From positions 62,001 through 126,000 of the forward strand of contig JAENRS010000022.1 of the NCBI GenBank assembly GCA_018466975.1: a stretch of DNA of 64,000 nt, read 5' to 3'. The position numbers and the translations under genes are program-made. Within the stretch, counting starts at the first letter, position 1. Each line of letters begins with the position of its first letter. Below the pieces are notes generated by a model, which did no database searches, was not told the origin of the DNA, and worked only from the letters and a program-made list of their open reading frames with translations. The DNA is from Sparassis latifolia (taxonomy: Eukaryota; Basidiomycota; Agaricomycetes; Polyporales; Sparassidaceae). Positions 11,639 through 23,395 of the stretch are shown piece after piece.

Positions 11639-12031
11639 TCTCGCCTATCTGTATTTCTCGGAGACCGTGTGTCTGCTGACAATGTCCAAGTTGTATTTCT
11701 AGCGTTCATCATCTAACTCGACCCAAAACCACACTGTTCTACTATTACGCTCGGTTTCATGCACCGTATCAGAGGTCCGGTATCCCTGAGGATTTCGTGC
11801 GTATCCACGGGTGCTTCCTGCATAGAAATAAAATGTACAACAATGTAACACCGCAACGTATACCACAATACTATCTGCGTAACCCCATGTCATGTTACTC
11901 GTACAATAAGAATTCAGCTGAACTTGGGACTCTGTCTGCAGGCGACAGGAGCCGGGTGGAAAGATCAGTGAAAAAGCATATATGCACAGTTCCTTCTGAC
12001 AGCTGAGTATCTCTACCTTCCTCCTCTTTTG

Positions 12032-13399
12032 CTAGACTGAGATATCGGCGTAGACTGGACGATGGTCACTGGCTATAACTCCATCGTCTGTGAGCGCCGA
12101 TCCGACCTTGTAGGCATCCGCAGTCCTATCACCGACATCGTGTCATTCGTACCAAATACACTGATTGATTATAGGACGACTCACCAGCCACCATTGCTCC
12201 CACCGAATATAAAGTCAATCCGGGTGAAGACCGAGCTGTCCCCGGGTCTGTTGAATCCAGTGAAAGTAGCAAAGTCACCGGAGACTCGTAGCTTCGGTGT
12301 ATGCCCCTTCAGGTCGTGCATAACGAAGTTTGGGAGAGACGTGTCGGGCACCGCGTACTTCTCCACGAAGGATGAGTTAATTGCCGGAGCCGGGATTCCT
12401 CCAGTGGTGATTTGGTATGCACCCGAATCGTACCCAGTGGCTGCACTGTTGAAGTCACCCGTGATAAATACGGGGCCACCTGTCTTGTATGCTTCGTAAC
12501 GTGCGCGAGTGAGAAGGAGTGCAGCGCCAACACGACGCTGAGCGTCGGACCTGTCGTCGAGGTGGGTATTCAATAGCGTCAAATTCGCTTCTGCGCCGGA
12601 ATTTCTGGGACCGGAGGCGAAGTGCGCGACTGTGCAGACTCTGTGAGAGCCTGCACCGGGGTATCTGGAGGGCTCGAACGGATTGTCGCTGATGGGATTA
12701 TCAATTTCTTTGCGATATAAGAAACATCTGTAGGAACGTACGAAAGCCAGAAGGAATTGTATGAGATCAATCGTAGAGCTGATCTGAAGTTATTTTGGTT
12801 GAGACACGCGCACAACTCGTGTCGAGGAATTACCACCATTACTTTTTGTAAAAGATCGGACAGAATTCTCCAGCTGCTCGACCGTCGTCGCGGCCTACAC
12901 CTACCTACATCGAGACGATTTACACCTCCGCAGAATGTGACTGTCTGAAAACTTACCCACGCCCAGTCATCTCCGAGCAATTCGGCGAGGTCCTTCACTT
13001 GCCTGACAAGCGCTTCCTGGAATCCTGAGAAGGGAGAAGATAAAGGGCGTGCGCTGCTCGTAGATGATTGGACGCACCAATGAGCGTAAGGTCTTCGTTG
13101 AGTAGCTGCTGGGCAACCTTGATTCTTCGAAGACTCCAAGGCTGTTCTCCGGTCTTTTGCAAGAACGGAGGCCGAACAAGTGGGTCGGGAATAGCATCGA
13201 GAGACTGTTGCACTGTGATCCCATCCGGCTGCGAGTCATAGCGTAAATTGTATGTTGCTACGCGCATTATCGCCGATCGATGAGCGTTGGTCGAGGAGAA
13301 AGGGAATTGCAAGCCAGTCGAGTCCGGGATGGAAGGTATCCCTCCTTTGATGTAGAAAAGCAACGATGATAGGAGTAATGCGATACAGGTGGAGACCAT
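12032..13399 (-). CDS. Endonuclease/exonuclease/phosphatase-family protein
   Basis: The minus-strand exons 13399-13078, 13024-12957, 12904-12843, 12783-12742, 12688-12185 and 12125-12032 splice in frame to 363 residues. The EEP signature motifs are in order: RVATYNLRYD (first Asn), GVGRDDG, TLLNTHLDD, FITGDFNS, and the C-terminal SDHRPVYADI (catalytic Asp-His). The SDH motif becomes reachable only by using the acceptor at 12126. The fold hydrolyses phosphodiesters (nucleic acid, phosphoinositide or sphingomyelin-type substrates), and the sequence does not tell which. The first 25 residues (VSTCIALLLSSLLFYI) form a hydrophobic segment, so the enzyme may be membrane-anchored or secreted. An alternative start is the Met before RVATYN. 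Confidence 0.85.
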
Positions 13400-14118
13400 A
13401 TATTTGACAATGACTGTCTTGATGTAGATAATGTGGATAAGCCCTTCCGGCTACTGCTAGCAGGGTCTTGAGCTTCCGAACCCTCCTGGTCGGCGCTGTT
13501 GATATCCAAGGTTGCAAACGTAACTTCCCCCTTGTGCATGCAACGGAAGTACAACAACAGAAACACCTTCTGAAGCAGTACTGGAGGCCTGAAACACAAA
13601 GATTCTACACCATGTTCCGGATGCAAGAGGCCAACAGACATGCCTCGGACAACATGATCAAATAGCAGACTAACCTGAGCCGGATACTGCCCACGTCTAC
13701 GTGCAAATGTTGTCTACGAGCTGGACGCTCCCAGCGATCAGGACTCGGCGATAAGGTGAGTAGTAAGCAGCGTGCTAATAGTTGCAAGGTTGGCGTTTAT
13801 CTGGCGACTCGAGCGCTCCGTGCGGGGCGGACTTTCTAAGTTTGGCAGGTCGCCTTCCCGTTCGGGTTATGAATGAATAGCGTTTATGATTGCTGGCTAA
13901 ATTCTGTGATAATTATCCATCACGATATCTGCGGTCAACAGATCTACAACATATCGGTACATGTACACAAAGTAATCATACACAGCGTCAAAAGGAACGT
14001 AAATCTACAAAGTACTGCAATGCGGATCCAATATTTTACAGGTCCATCCCTCACGGTCATCGACACTACTCTTACACCCACCCCCTCCGCGACCCCTGCA
14101 GTAGCATACCGCAAGGCC
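13400..14118. other. Intergenic between two minus-strand genes
   Basis: This is the promoter side of the EEP gene and the 3' flank of the AAA ATPase gene. Short frames here show no domain and do not splice into anything coherent. Confidence 0.4.
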
Positions 14119-16680
14119 TCACGTCCGGCTCAATGCGGCAAAATCCGCCGCAAACTCCTGCATCGCATCGAGCGTCTCCGTGAGATGTCTAAAGGTGATC
14201 TTCTCGCCCCTACTGACCGCGAGCGAGTTCGCCGTGCGCGTCGCGTTCTTGATCTGCCGTCCATTAATCTCGTGTTCCGCGAGTTTCTCGAGCACGCTCT
14301 CGTCAAAGTCGTCTACGGACGCGCCGACCTTCTGAAGGAACGCGCGCCAGACCTGCACCTTCGCGGCCTGTGAGAGCTCCTGGAAGTGCAGCGCGACGTG
14401 AATCCGCGAGAGGAACGCCTCGTCGAACGTTTTGATGCGGTTCGTCGTCATGAAGAGAATGCCGCGATAGTACTCCACGTGACGCAGGCTGCGGATACCC
14501 GTGAGTGAGTGAGTGGGTGCATGACAGGAGGGTAAGGCACTCACAAGACCGCGACCATGGCGTTCCGCTCTAGGTCGTGCAGCGATCGTTGCTCAAGGAA
14601 CACATCGGCCTGCAAACTCGTCAGAATCTCACAATTAGCTGGAGGTAGGGGGAAAAAAGAACCTCGTCGATGAGCACAATCGCCTTCCAGCTCGTCGCAA
14701 TATCGAACACGCGCTCCAGCGCCTGGTCCAGTTCGGACGCCTTGGTGCCGAGGTCGCCACAGCCGATGACATACAGCGGCCTCCTGACGTGCTCGCTCGT
14801 TGCTTCCGCCGAGAGCGTCTTGCCCACGCCCGGCGGGCCAAAGAGGTTGATCACGAGCCCATGGCCTTTGCCCTGCACAAAGTCGTCGAAGCCGAGGTCG
14901 GCGTTGTGCGCCTCCACGAGAGACTGCAGGAGCGTCTTGCGGTCCGCGGGGAGCACCAGATTCGCGAACGCCTCGTCGTTCCAGACGATGGGGAGGATGT
15001 GCTCTACATTGAACTCCACTGTAAAACAGGATGAGCATCATGAATTCGAGGCGCCAGACTACGACACCTACGCCATATCTTGTCCGACAAGCTGAAGCCG
15101 TACACCACGGGCGAGGTAAGGATGATCTCGTCTTCAGTAAGTTCCTCTTGCTTTGGCTGCGTCTTCGATTGCACACGCAGTGCTGGAATGCCCCTATCTG
15201 TATCAATTATGTTTGTTATGATGTGACCCGCAGAACACCTAGGAGTACACACTGTTGTTGACTGGGTTGCCGTACCGGTCATATTCGATGTCGTTTTGAA
15301 TGGGCGCCTCTGTCTTAGTAACGGGCAGCTCGTAGTTGGGGTTTAGCCTCTTGAAGTTGCCTGCATATTGCGCGACCAGTAAGCTCATGATAGAAAACAC
15401 CGACATGCACTGACCTCGATCGACCATGACTCGTGAGTTGACCTGTCAGGTCAACGTGAAAAAAAGTAAATGGATACACTGTTATCAATTGCTTACGTTG
15501 AACCGAACGAGCTTTTTCATTGACCCAACGGCGCAAGCCATCGCCGAGGTGCCCTTGTAGTGCATGTGATGCACGCCCCGCAGGGACATCCACTTCCGCC
15601 CTCTCGTGAGCAACGTCCTCCTAAGCTCAGCTTCTGCTGGGTGGTAGTTGATGGGAAACGCATCGAGAGAGTTGATTTTTACCGTGCCCTTGAACAGCGG
15701 GAGGAACACCCTGTTTTGCACGCGCCCAAACGCCTTCCCCGCGGCAGCCTTGTGCAGCTCTGGGTCCATGGGAGGGACCAGCCGTCCGGAGTGTTCGCCA
15801 CGCCCTCGTCGGCGGCGTCGATACTCTCGCAGACGAGGTCGTAGAACGCGCTGCTGATCGTGTTCACGCGCGTCGCGGACTTGAGTTGTAGCGCACGGGG
15901 CTCGCCAGTGATGGGGCACTCGGTGACGAGCACCGTCCGTGGAGTGAAGACCGCGTAGAGCAGGTCGAAGGTGATCTCGCCGTGTGACGTCAAATTCTGG
16001 ACCCTCAAGATCGTGCTACGGTAGTCCCGGTATAGGTACTCGAGCAGTACGCCCACCGTCGCGAGGATGTGTCGGTCCTCCGTCGACGGATCCTTTCTGG
16101 TCTGCAATCGGTGTTGATATGCTTCGAATTGGGGAGGAACGCGATGAGCAGGTGCGGGTCTAGCTATCGCGAGCGTCAGGTCTACTAACACCAGAGACCG
16201 CTGATAGCGACTCACCTCGAGCGGGTCTGCGGTCCATGAAATACCCTGCACCTCCTGCATGACGTCCCTGCAGGCCTTGAGAAAGTAAGGGCTCTTCACC
16301 GTGACCTGGAACTTGGGCTCCGCTCCCGCGTCGCTCTCCTGCGGGCTCGGCATCTTGCGCACGACGACGAAGCAGTACGCCTGCCAGGGGTCGGAGTTGT
16401 CCGAGCCCATGGGGCGCATCATCTCCGCAGTCACCTTCGCTCCTGAGTTCCTGTACTTCCACGTCTTCCCCCAGGTGCTGTAGTAGTAGTCGACGCGCTT
16501 CACCTTCAGGTTCGGAGGCGGCAGCGCCGCCGCGGGCGCGACGAGTGCTGCGGTGGAGTCGGTATCGTCGTTATCATCATGGGACGTGCTCGGACTCGCC
16601 GCAGCATCCTCCTTTTCGGCAGAAACCTCGGGAACGGGGACCACGGTAGAGGACCTCTTTAGAGAGAGATAGCGATGCAT
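14119..16680 (-). CDS. AAA ATPase with N-terminal DUF7025-like domain (two frame discordances)
   Basis: This is a classic fungal P-loop protein. The N-terminal region (exon 16680-16216 onward) leads into a segment with RGRKWMSLRGVHH and VNSRVMVDRG, as in DUF7025. The C-terminal AAA core has Walker A GPPGVGKT, Walker B IVLIDE continuing to ADVFLEQRS across an intron, sensor-1 FMTTNR, and a helical lid ending EFAADFAALSRT. The last exon is 14488-14119. Start: Met of MHRYLSLKR at 16680. The protein presumably acts as an ATP-driven remodeller, target unknown. Two places need attention: the expected frame changes at a G4 run (16131-16134), just before FEAYQHRL, and near a GGG run (15770-15772). 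These are either consensus errors or genuine lesions. A 114-bp in-frame intron could bypass the first. The remaining introns behave normally. Confidence 0.8.
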
Positions 16681-19600
16681 GGCAGCTGGGGGGAAAGCAG
16701 CGCTGAATAGAGAGGGGTGAGACCATAACTTAGGCCCTTTATACACGCTTCCGCTGCGCGCCTAGTGTGGACAATCGTAACAGCGCCCAAGGACAGATAG
16801 ACGCTTCCGAGACCCGATGACATTGACTCCTGGCAAAGGGCCCACGCACGGCTCTACGTTACCAGATGGACACGGTGTCACCATCTCGCGGGAATGACCA
16901 ATCATCCAGTGATTCTTTGACGAGCATTCCACGTCGCACAGCTTGCGGACGCATCTGATTAAAGTAGCGGCATTTTGAGAGGCAACGCAGAGAGCAGGCT
17001 CTGTAAAGCAGTACAGCATCAATGTTGTCAGAATAGAAGTTGCACAGCCTACCGAAGTGACTGGTCGCCCATTAACGACCACATTCTAAAACTAGTGTTA
17101 GTAACCTTGATAACAGTGCTTTCTTTATATTTGCATTTGCCCACGATATATCAAACATGAGAGGCCAACTTACACAGGTACGGCGACAGAGAAAACACAG
17201 GGAGCATGGTGCGGTGCCCCCGGACGACATGCACTGAGACACACATCCGAGTCGAAGAGGTAGATGTGAGCGCTAGTGTTTGGTCAGTTTTCTGGCTCAC
17301 TTCTCGCACTCAGGAAAACTCCCTACCATTCTTTGTAGTTCACTCTTGGAATGTTTTCGTAGAACCTGTACGTTGGGGCGGGCATAGGCGGATGCAGATG
17401 ATACAGTGGTGTCAGAAAGTGTAGCTTTGATTTCGGCATCACAAGGACGTTGTGTTTGCGGTAGTCCACATGATCCTGACTCTCAGGCGCTGTGGGTCCA
17501 CATTGAACCTCCACCAAGGTGGCTCTAGACTATAACCCGTGTCGGCACGGTTTACGGATGATTTCTGAGTCTAGGTGCATTCACTGATTTGATCCATGCA
17601 TGAAGACTGACGTGAGTTCAATTGGATTAGTATATGGTGCAACGAGAAAATGTAATCAAGTATGTAGCTACCCGCCGTTATATACTTACTGCGGAAAGCT
17701 GGTCTCCCACTGATTGTAGACAGTATTCTACTTCAGCCGCCGTTCCACGGAATATCTACCGAATCCACAACGTCGCGGCAGCCAGTAGCCGCGTACTATT
17801 TCGTCGCGGTAAACCACACCACGTACTTGGTGAAATGGTTAAAATTTTTCATTCACTCTGCCCCAAGACCGTATATAGGCACCTGCCTCGTGCTTCAGCG
17901 TCGACGTCCTGTCCGATGCTTATAGTCCACATACACTTGCGCAATCTGGGGAGCTGTGAATTTGTGGCAGTGCAGTCCTGGTCCGCTGTGCTAGAGGCTT
18001 CGCCTGCGAAACCACCCGAGTATCTGACGAGGCGCTGGGGAGACTACCACAGACCTTGAACTGCCGAGGAGACGAAGACCACGAGCAAGTGGGACTCTGC
18101 CCAAGCACGAGTCGAGTGAGACCATACGCCGTAGCTCGACTTTTTGTGCCCGCCATCTCCGCATCTCCGCATGTGTTGTGGATGATTACCCTAAAGGGCA
18201 CGAACCAGTCCCTCATGCAACTGTGAGTAGGTAGACGCGTATTTGATACCGATTTCAAGCACCTAGCGAACTTAACAGTACGCTGAAAAAGTGCCATTAT
18301 TATCGTCCGACCCGGGACTGCTTTTCAGGTGGACAGCACTGGAGCCCAGACTTGGAACGCGAAGAAGAATCTCAGCTGTGTTCAACAGTCTCAAACCACA
18401 CCTCCGACCACGAGTCCTGTGCTTTTCATCTCCGGATGTACCGCTGCTCGCGTATGAGTACCTCTGATAGTGCGAGTGGGAGTATACCGATCCTTATTTT
18501 AGAGGTCTGCTGGCGAGTCTGAGGGGAGCACAGGACACACAATCCTGAGAATCAACGCACAATTGCAGGCGAAGTAAAGGGTACTTGTGATTTATGAGAG
18601 ACTATAGGGCGCTGGCAACCAACTCAGCCTACGCAATTTGTTCCATAACGCTCACCTCGAAGTGAATCCACTGAAAGTCAATCCGCCCTAAGTTGCGTTA
18701 GCAGCCACATAAACTCCGTCATCAGCCACTCCAGGGGATCGAATGCCCAAGCGGAGAAAATTTCCCTCATCTTGCGCGTGTCCTGAATGTGCAGGAATAC
18801 CTCCAAAGGCCTTGAGTGATATCTCGACCAGGGGACATATCACAGAAGGTGCAAGGTGATATGAGCTCACGAGAGAAAACGGCATATGGTTGGCCAAGTA
18901 AGCAGATGGGGATCGGAGCAAGGGGGCTGCAGCTGGTCGCGGCCTTCCATCTGCTGCAGAAGGTATGCAATAAAAGTGACGAAACAAATAAATCAGAGCA
19001 GTCCGTAAAGACGGAAAAAGCTGAGTCCACGAACGAAAGGAGTCGGGAGACTCGGGAAGAGATAATTGAGCAAGTGGCGGCTGCCGGTGACTTGTTTGGC
19101 TGCGGCCACGGCGGGCATTTCCACAACCGCAACGACGAATTTTCTGAGCAAACATGTCTTTGTATGTGGATGATACTTAGATTGGTGTTCTTCGGATATT
19201 CAAACCACACCAACTCTGGCGGTACTGACTTTGAGCGAGGCCTGGTCTTCCCCTCCCGATTCTGCGGTGCAAATTTCTGCCTGCATTCTGGTGGCTCTCG
19301 CAGAAATCTGTGCATTTGTTCGCCTTTGTGCTGCCGACATATTCATGACTCTTGAAACTTTTCGCTAGAGGTCTGATTGGAGTTTTGCTCCACGGTTGAC
19401 GACAACTCCTTTGCTTCGCCCGATTCCTGGAGCATCACAAGCCGTCAAGCGAACACTGAGGGCGACCATTTAGTAAGACGACCGTTTGATGGCCTTTGAG
19501 GTTCGTCTTTGCCGTGCATACATGGTTGGGATTATGCTTGTCGGACACAATTTGGGGAAATACGTGAGTCTGCACAGTTACTCTTGCCTTACATTCCATC

Positions 19601-20263
19601 ACGTTCTTGTGCATTGCGGTCTTGGAACATTTCCCTTCCGTGTATGAATTGCGAACTCGTCTGCCTGATGCCTTGCTGTGCGGCGACTCGCGAGGATGTC
19701 GGCTGGATCGCTTGTTTGGTACATTTTCCCTTGATGGTCTTATCATTCTTGCAATTCTGTCTTGGGAATGGCCTGCAGCGTCACACATCACACATATTCA
19801 GAAGGTGTTGATTATGAGAGGACGACATGACTCGCCTGCGCGCCACGCCGAAGGGCAGGAGTGACGCGTGATGTGACGTCGGGTCACGCATTGTGCACGA
19901 CAGGTTCTGCGCGAAACGAACCGATGAGTGCCAGAGACAGTGACATTGCGAAAGGGGGCAAGCGTGGGGGATAGCTCACTTTGGTTGTTTGCGGGAAGGA
20001 TATTCAGCTGTGTTTAGGTCGAAATTGCCAGCTGTGGTCTGCTGTGGACAGGCGTCGGTGATGCGGCACCCACTGTAGCGTGGAAATTCGCGATACCGAG
20101 CAGCGCCTCGTATCGCGACGAATGTGTCTTTGGGAACAGACGGAAGAAATAAATTTGAGTCATCGGGATGCATAGAGTCTCTCGAGTAAGATTCACTGAA
20201 AGTTAGCTGTTCTCTCTAGGAATCCGTCTTCACTTGCCTGCAGGAGGCAGGGAACCTGTCAAT
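16681..20263. other. 3.6-kb stretch without a supportable gene
   Basis: Open frames are present on both strands (for example 18767-19315 minus and 18816-19355 plus), but they overlap each other, lack family resemblance and mostly begin without a good ATG. No long repeats, TIRs or homology to other parts of the window were noticed. It may be decayed sequence, regulatory sequence or non-coding RNA; nothing more can be supported. Confidence 0.4.
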
Positions 20264-22073
20264 CCATGCACTCTCGAATAAATTTGGCTGTATGGTCGTC
20301 TATCGCCCATATTCCGCTCCAAGAGCTGTTCGACATGTTCGCGGAGGCCGATCGATGAGCACGGAGGCATATGCACAGGCGCGGAGTCATAAATGAGAGC
20401 ACGGCGGTTATGTCAAGGAATGTCGCGTCGCTGCAACAGCAAGCCCGCTAACCCAAATCAGCTTCGAAAGCCGCCATTTTTACGAAATGGCTACTTCTCC
20501 CATGGCCTCGCCGAGCTATTTAACGAGCGTCGCCAGGGTTGTGCTCTCTCTTTCAAACTATCACCTTCAATCCTAAGACGTCTGCGCTGGCCCTCTCCTC
20601 TGTATTTGTTGTCCACCTCTGGCGTCGTTGCTCCCGCCATCGAGCATCACGGCATCTCGAGTCCGGTAATTTGGATACTCCTGGATACTTTTACGCTTGC
20701 CCGCTCGTTTTCTGTGTCTTCATGGACCATTATCCTAGACTGCCCCCGTATAGCTCTCGAAGTTGTTTCAGGTATCATCCATACCCGAGAACTGGGCGGC
20801 GCTATGACCGACTGGAACGTGTCGTGGTACGTCGTATACGACTTTACAATTTCCTCAAAACAGATACACGTTCGTACATGTTGTTCAGGGTGCCGAATAT
20901 GGAGACGACACCGAGGACACGATACTGGACTCGCCGCCGCCGATCTCTCTGGTACGAGAGGACGATATTACATGTACGCAGTAACTGACAGTGTTGCTTT
21001 TTTTGTCTGCCTCCAGTTCCCCTCGGGCGTGTTTGGCGCTACTTCAAACGATGATGGCGTGTTTGGTGCTACTTCAAACGATGATGTATCGACGCTCGAG
21101 CTCGATGATCGTGTTTATCAATACGATGAATCTGACGCTGGACGAAAACAGGAAAAACTGCAGGTTGTGAAGCAGTGGCTCGCCGTAAGTGCTGACGCCC
21201 TATTGTGCTACTTGGTCTGCTTCATGAATCTCGGAATTAGACGGTGCTCGTTGTATGGCGCAAGTGCCAGAGGCTGCGCGCCGTGCAGGCCTGGTTGCCT
21301 GCTAAGACACAGTAGCTCGCATGAACATATACTACTCGCTTATCGGAAGGCCTTCAAGGGGCTGCAATGGGTTTTCTGGGTTACCTCATTCATTTGTATC
21401 CATAGTTGATCTTCCATTGTGCACTGTCTTATGGCTTGCGAAACTAATATTGATTTATGAAAGTCACCGAATTTAGTCTCGCCTTTGCGTGTGCTGGACA
21501 AGGGTTGCGTTCAGCGTTGCGTGTCTCTTCCACAGCAACTACGGCCTGAAGGACTGCGGTTCATATTAATTGCGAGTGTCGGTGCATCGCCTCCAGTCCC
21601 GACCTTGCGAGAAATGACTTTGACAACATATCCTTACACACAGATGGGGGGACCCGGTTTAAACAACTAGAGAGTTTCAAGCCGTGGTCTCTACCTGTCT
21701 AATGCGAAATAAAATACAGTGGCATAGTCAGGTGGGTCAGCACATCGAACCTCTGTAACGTTGGGTCGCGACGGAGAGTTGCAGCCATGATGTTGTGCTT
21801 TCTGCCAGGTGGGCCTTCATTTTCCCTGCTTCCTGCACCGTTTGTTCTTCGACTGTTGGGTCTGCTGCCCGCTTCACTGGCAGTACCGATTCCTCGACTT
21901 TTTTCCCCTTCTCAGTGACTCCGTAATACCTCAAACTGATGTTGAATAGGCTTCGCTCTCAAAACATGCGATAGAAAACCCTGCGTACGAAAGCCCTCGA
22001 ATGGTATACCGTTAGCACGTCACGACGGTGTGGACGTGGCTCGGAGGAGCCTAGTACGAAACCACATTTGCAG
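20264..22073 (+). repeat. Copy 1 of 1.8-kb inverted duplication (partner 62168-64000)
   Basis: Aligned by eye, 20264-22073 matches the reverse complement of 62168-64000 throughout at roughly 90 % or better, with scattered substitutions and small indels. The similarity stops near 22073 (ACCACATTTGCAG) and 62168. On the other side it runs to the window end, so its true length is unknown. Each copy contains one intact spliced small gene. No terminal repeats or target duplications were found at the visible edge, so a segmental duplication is more likely than a transposon. Confidence 0.85.
20722..21315 (+). CDS. Undescribed small four-exon gene, copy 1 (126 aa)
   Basis: I do not recognise the product. 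Exons 20722-20771, 20864-20951, 21017-21184 and 21241-21315 join with canonical GT-AG introns (92, 65, 56 bp) in consistent phase. The protein begins MDHYPRLPPYSSRSCF. It has an acidic proline-bearing segment (GDDTEDTILDSPPPISL), a low-complexity stretch with a 10-residue unit in tandem (GVFGATSNDD twice), and an acidic-to-basic transition (LELDDRVYQ, then GRKQEKLQVVKQWL). It ends with a basic, tryptophan-containing amphipathic segment (TVLVVWRKCQRLRAVQ) to a stop after KTQ. There is no signal peptide or clear membrane span. The inverted copy at 62955-63530 keeps every splice site and the frame, the main evidence that the gene is real. Confidence 0.65.
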
Positions 22074-22577
22074 TGGGGAACGTCCATGGCTGCACTACAT
22101 GGTTTCCGGGATGGCACTAAGTTATGCGGGCTACGATTGTTTCACGGTCAAATGCTCTGCTCGACGGGGAAGACCATCATCACCAACCACCTTTGCTAGG
22201 ATGGTCCAATATGTGCTAGAGATCCATCCTTCGAGGAAAATTCATCCTCGCAGAAATCTTCGGCTTCATGTGTACAGCTGCAGGGCAAACTACTATTAAG
22301 CAGTATTACCTACCCGTTATCGACGAAATGTACTGGGCCCGTGTTGATTCGGAGGAAAGGCGTGCGATTGAGGGGGGTAAGATTGGAACAAAACCTGGGC
22401 TACGCGGCATATCCGAGCCGGATTTATGTCGATGCTGGCGGGTGCTAACGAGGGAATCAGATATGTCTACTGTGGATGCAACACGCAGAGATCAGCACCT
22501 CACCCCGAGCAATGCAGAGACTTTGGGACGGTGACGAGCCTTCGGCTGCTGCTCTCGCAGAGCATCCAGGTCATCTG
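22074..22577. other. Unique spacer between the inverted duplication and the 191-bp repeat
   Basis: The sequence is AT/GC-mixed with short open frames on the plus strand (22030-22299, 22268-22534) that have no recognisable domain. Nothing firm is supported. Confidence 0.3.
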
Positions 22578-22768
22578 GGGGCGATTCGCTCTGAAGAGTG
22601 GATAGCATGCATATCTTATAAGCCGCCTAAAGCAACGCGCAATTATAATCGAGCTAGACATGGGCTAATCGTATACCGCAACATCCCGTTCCCACAGCGA
22701 AGCTTAGCAGGCCGCGCCGCGAGGACTGAGCATGGCACAAGTGTAGAGGATCAATATCGTCTGTAAAT
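22578..22768. repeat. 191-bp direct repeat, copy 1
   Basis: Bases 22578-22768 recur at 24093-24284 with only two or three differences (one substitution and a single-base insertion seen). The unit starts GGGGCGATTCGCTC and ends CGTCTGTAAAT. It contains a TATCTTATAAG stretch that could serve as a promoter element. The ends do not follow the TG...CA rule of LTRs. The pair encloses 1.3 kb. Confidence 0.85.
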
Positions 22769-23112
22769 CGCGTCGAACGCGTCGTATTTCGAGCACAAGA
22801 AGTCCCCTTGGCGTCCCCGTTCTACTGCACGCCATCTATTCGTCGTACCTTCCAATGTTAATATTATTTAAGATTATTTCCAGGGATTTTTGCTATCAGA
22901 TTGGTCTAAGGTACAATATTTCTGAGTCTCCATTTTCTCTGTCTCGCACGGAAGGAGAATACACCTCTCTATCATATATCTATTACTGCACTTCGCTACG
23001 CCTCAGATGTGCCCAAAATGGGGTGGAGCTGAAGCATCAGGAAGAATAGTGAATTTCGATGGATTTATCGCGCCACGTGCATCACGTGTTACTACAAAGC
23101 TTTAAGACTCCA

Positions 23113-23302
23113 CATCAGCAAAAGTCAACTTTTGCTTACCGGTGTTATACCCTTGATTAAGGAAAAATAAGGAGATCCTTTTTCTTATTCCTCCATTAGT
23201 CACCCTTATCGGCGTTAATTGCCCAATTAAGAACGGAGACCTCCTTAATTAAGGAGATAAGGGAGCTAAATGGAGGTAACCAAAAGTTGACTTTTGCTGA
23301 TG
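23113..23302. mobile_element. Small MITE (190 bp), same family as 4587-4749
   Basis: The terminal inverted repeats CATCAGCAAAAGTCAACTTT and complement match the element at 4587-4749. The internal inverted blocks (CCTTGATTAAGG; CTCCTTAATTAAGG) are also shared. It is 27 bp longer than the other copy and has no coding capacity. The target duplication is not clear. Confidence 0.75.
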
Positions 23303-23395
23303 ATGTTATTGAACGCTACAAAAGTTTGGGCTCCGCCTAAATTGTCCGACCTCTCGACAAGGAGGCGCGTCAGAAAGCAACGTTTAGATCGACCC

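Noticed and set aside
12905..12956. Apparent frame conflict between exons 2 and 3 of the EEP gene
   Set aside because: The 52-bp intron 12956-12905 joins DDWAW to VGVGRDDG in phase 0; no lesion is needed.
18767..19355. Overlapping 179- and 182-codon open frames on opposite strands
   Set aside because: Neither has a recognisable domain, the plus frame begins with GTG, and they occupy the same DNA in opposite directions, so chance is likelier.
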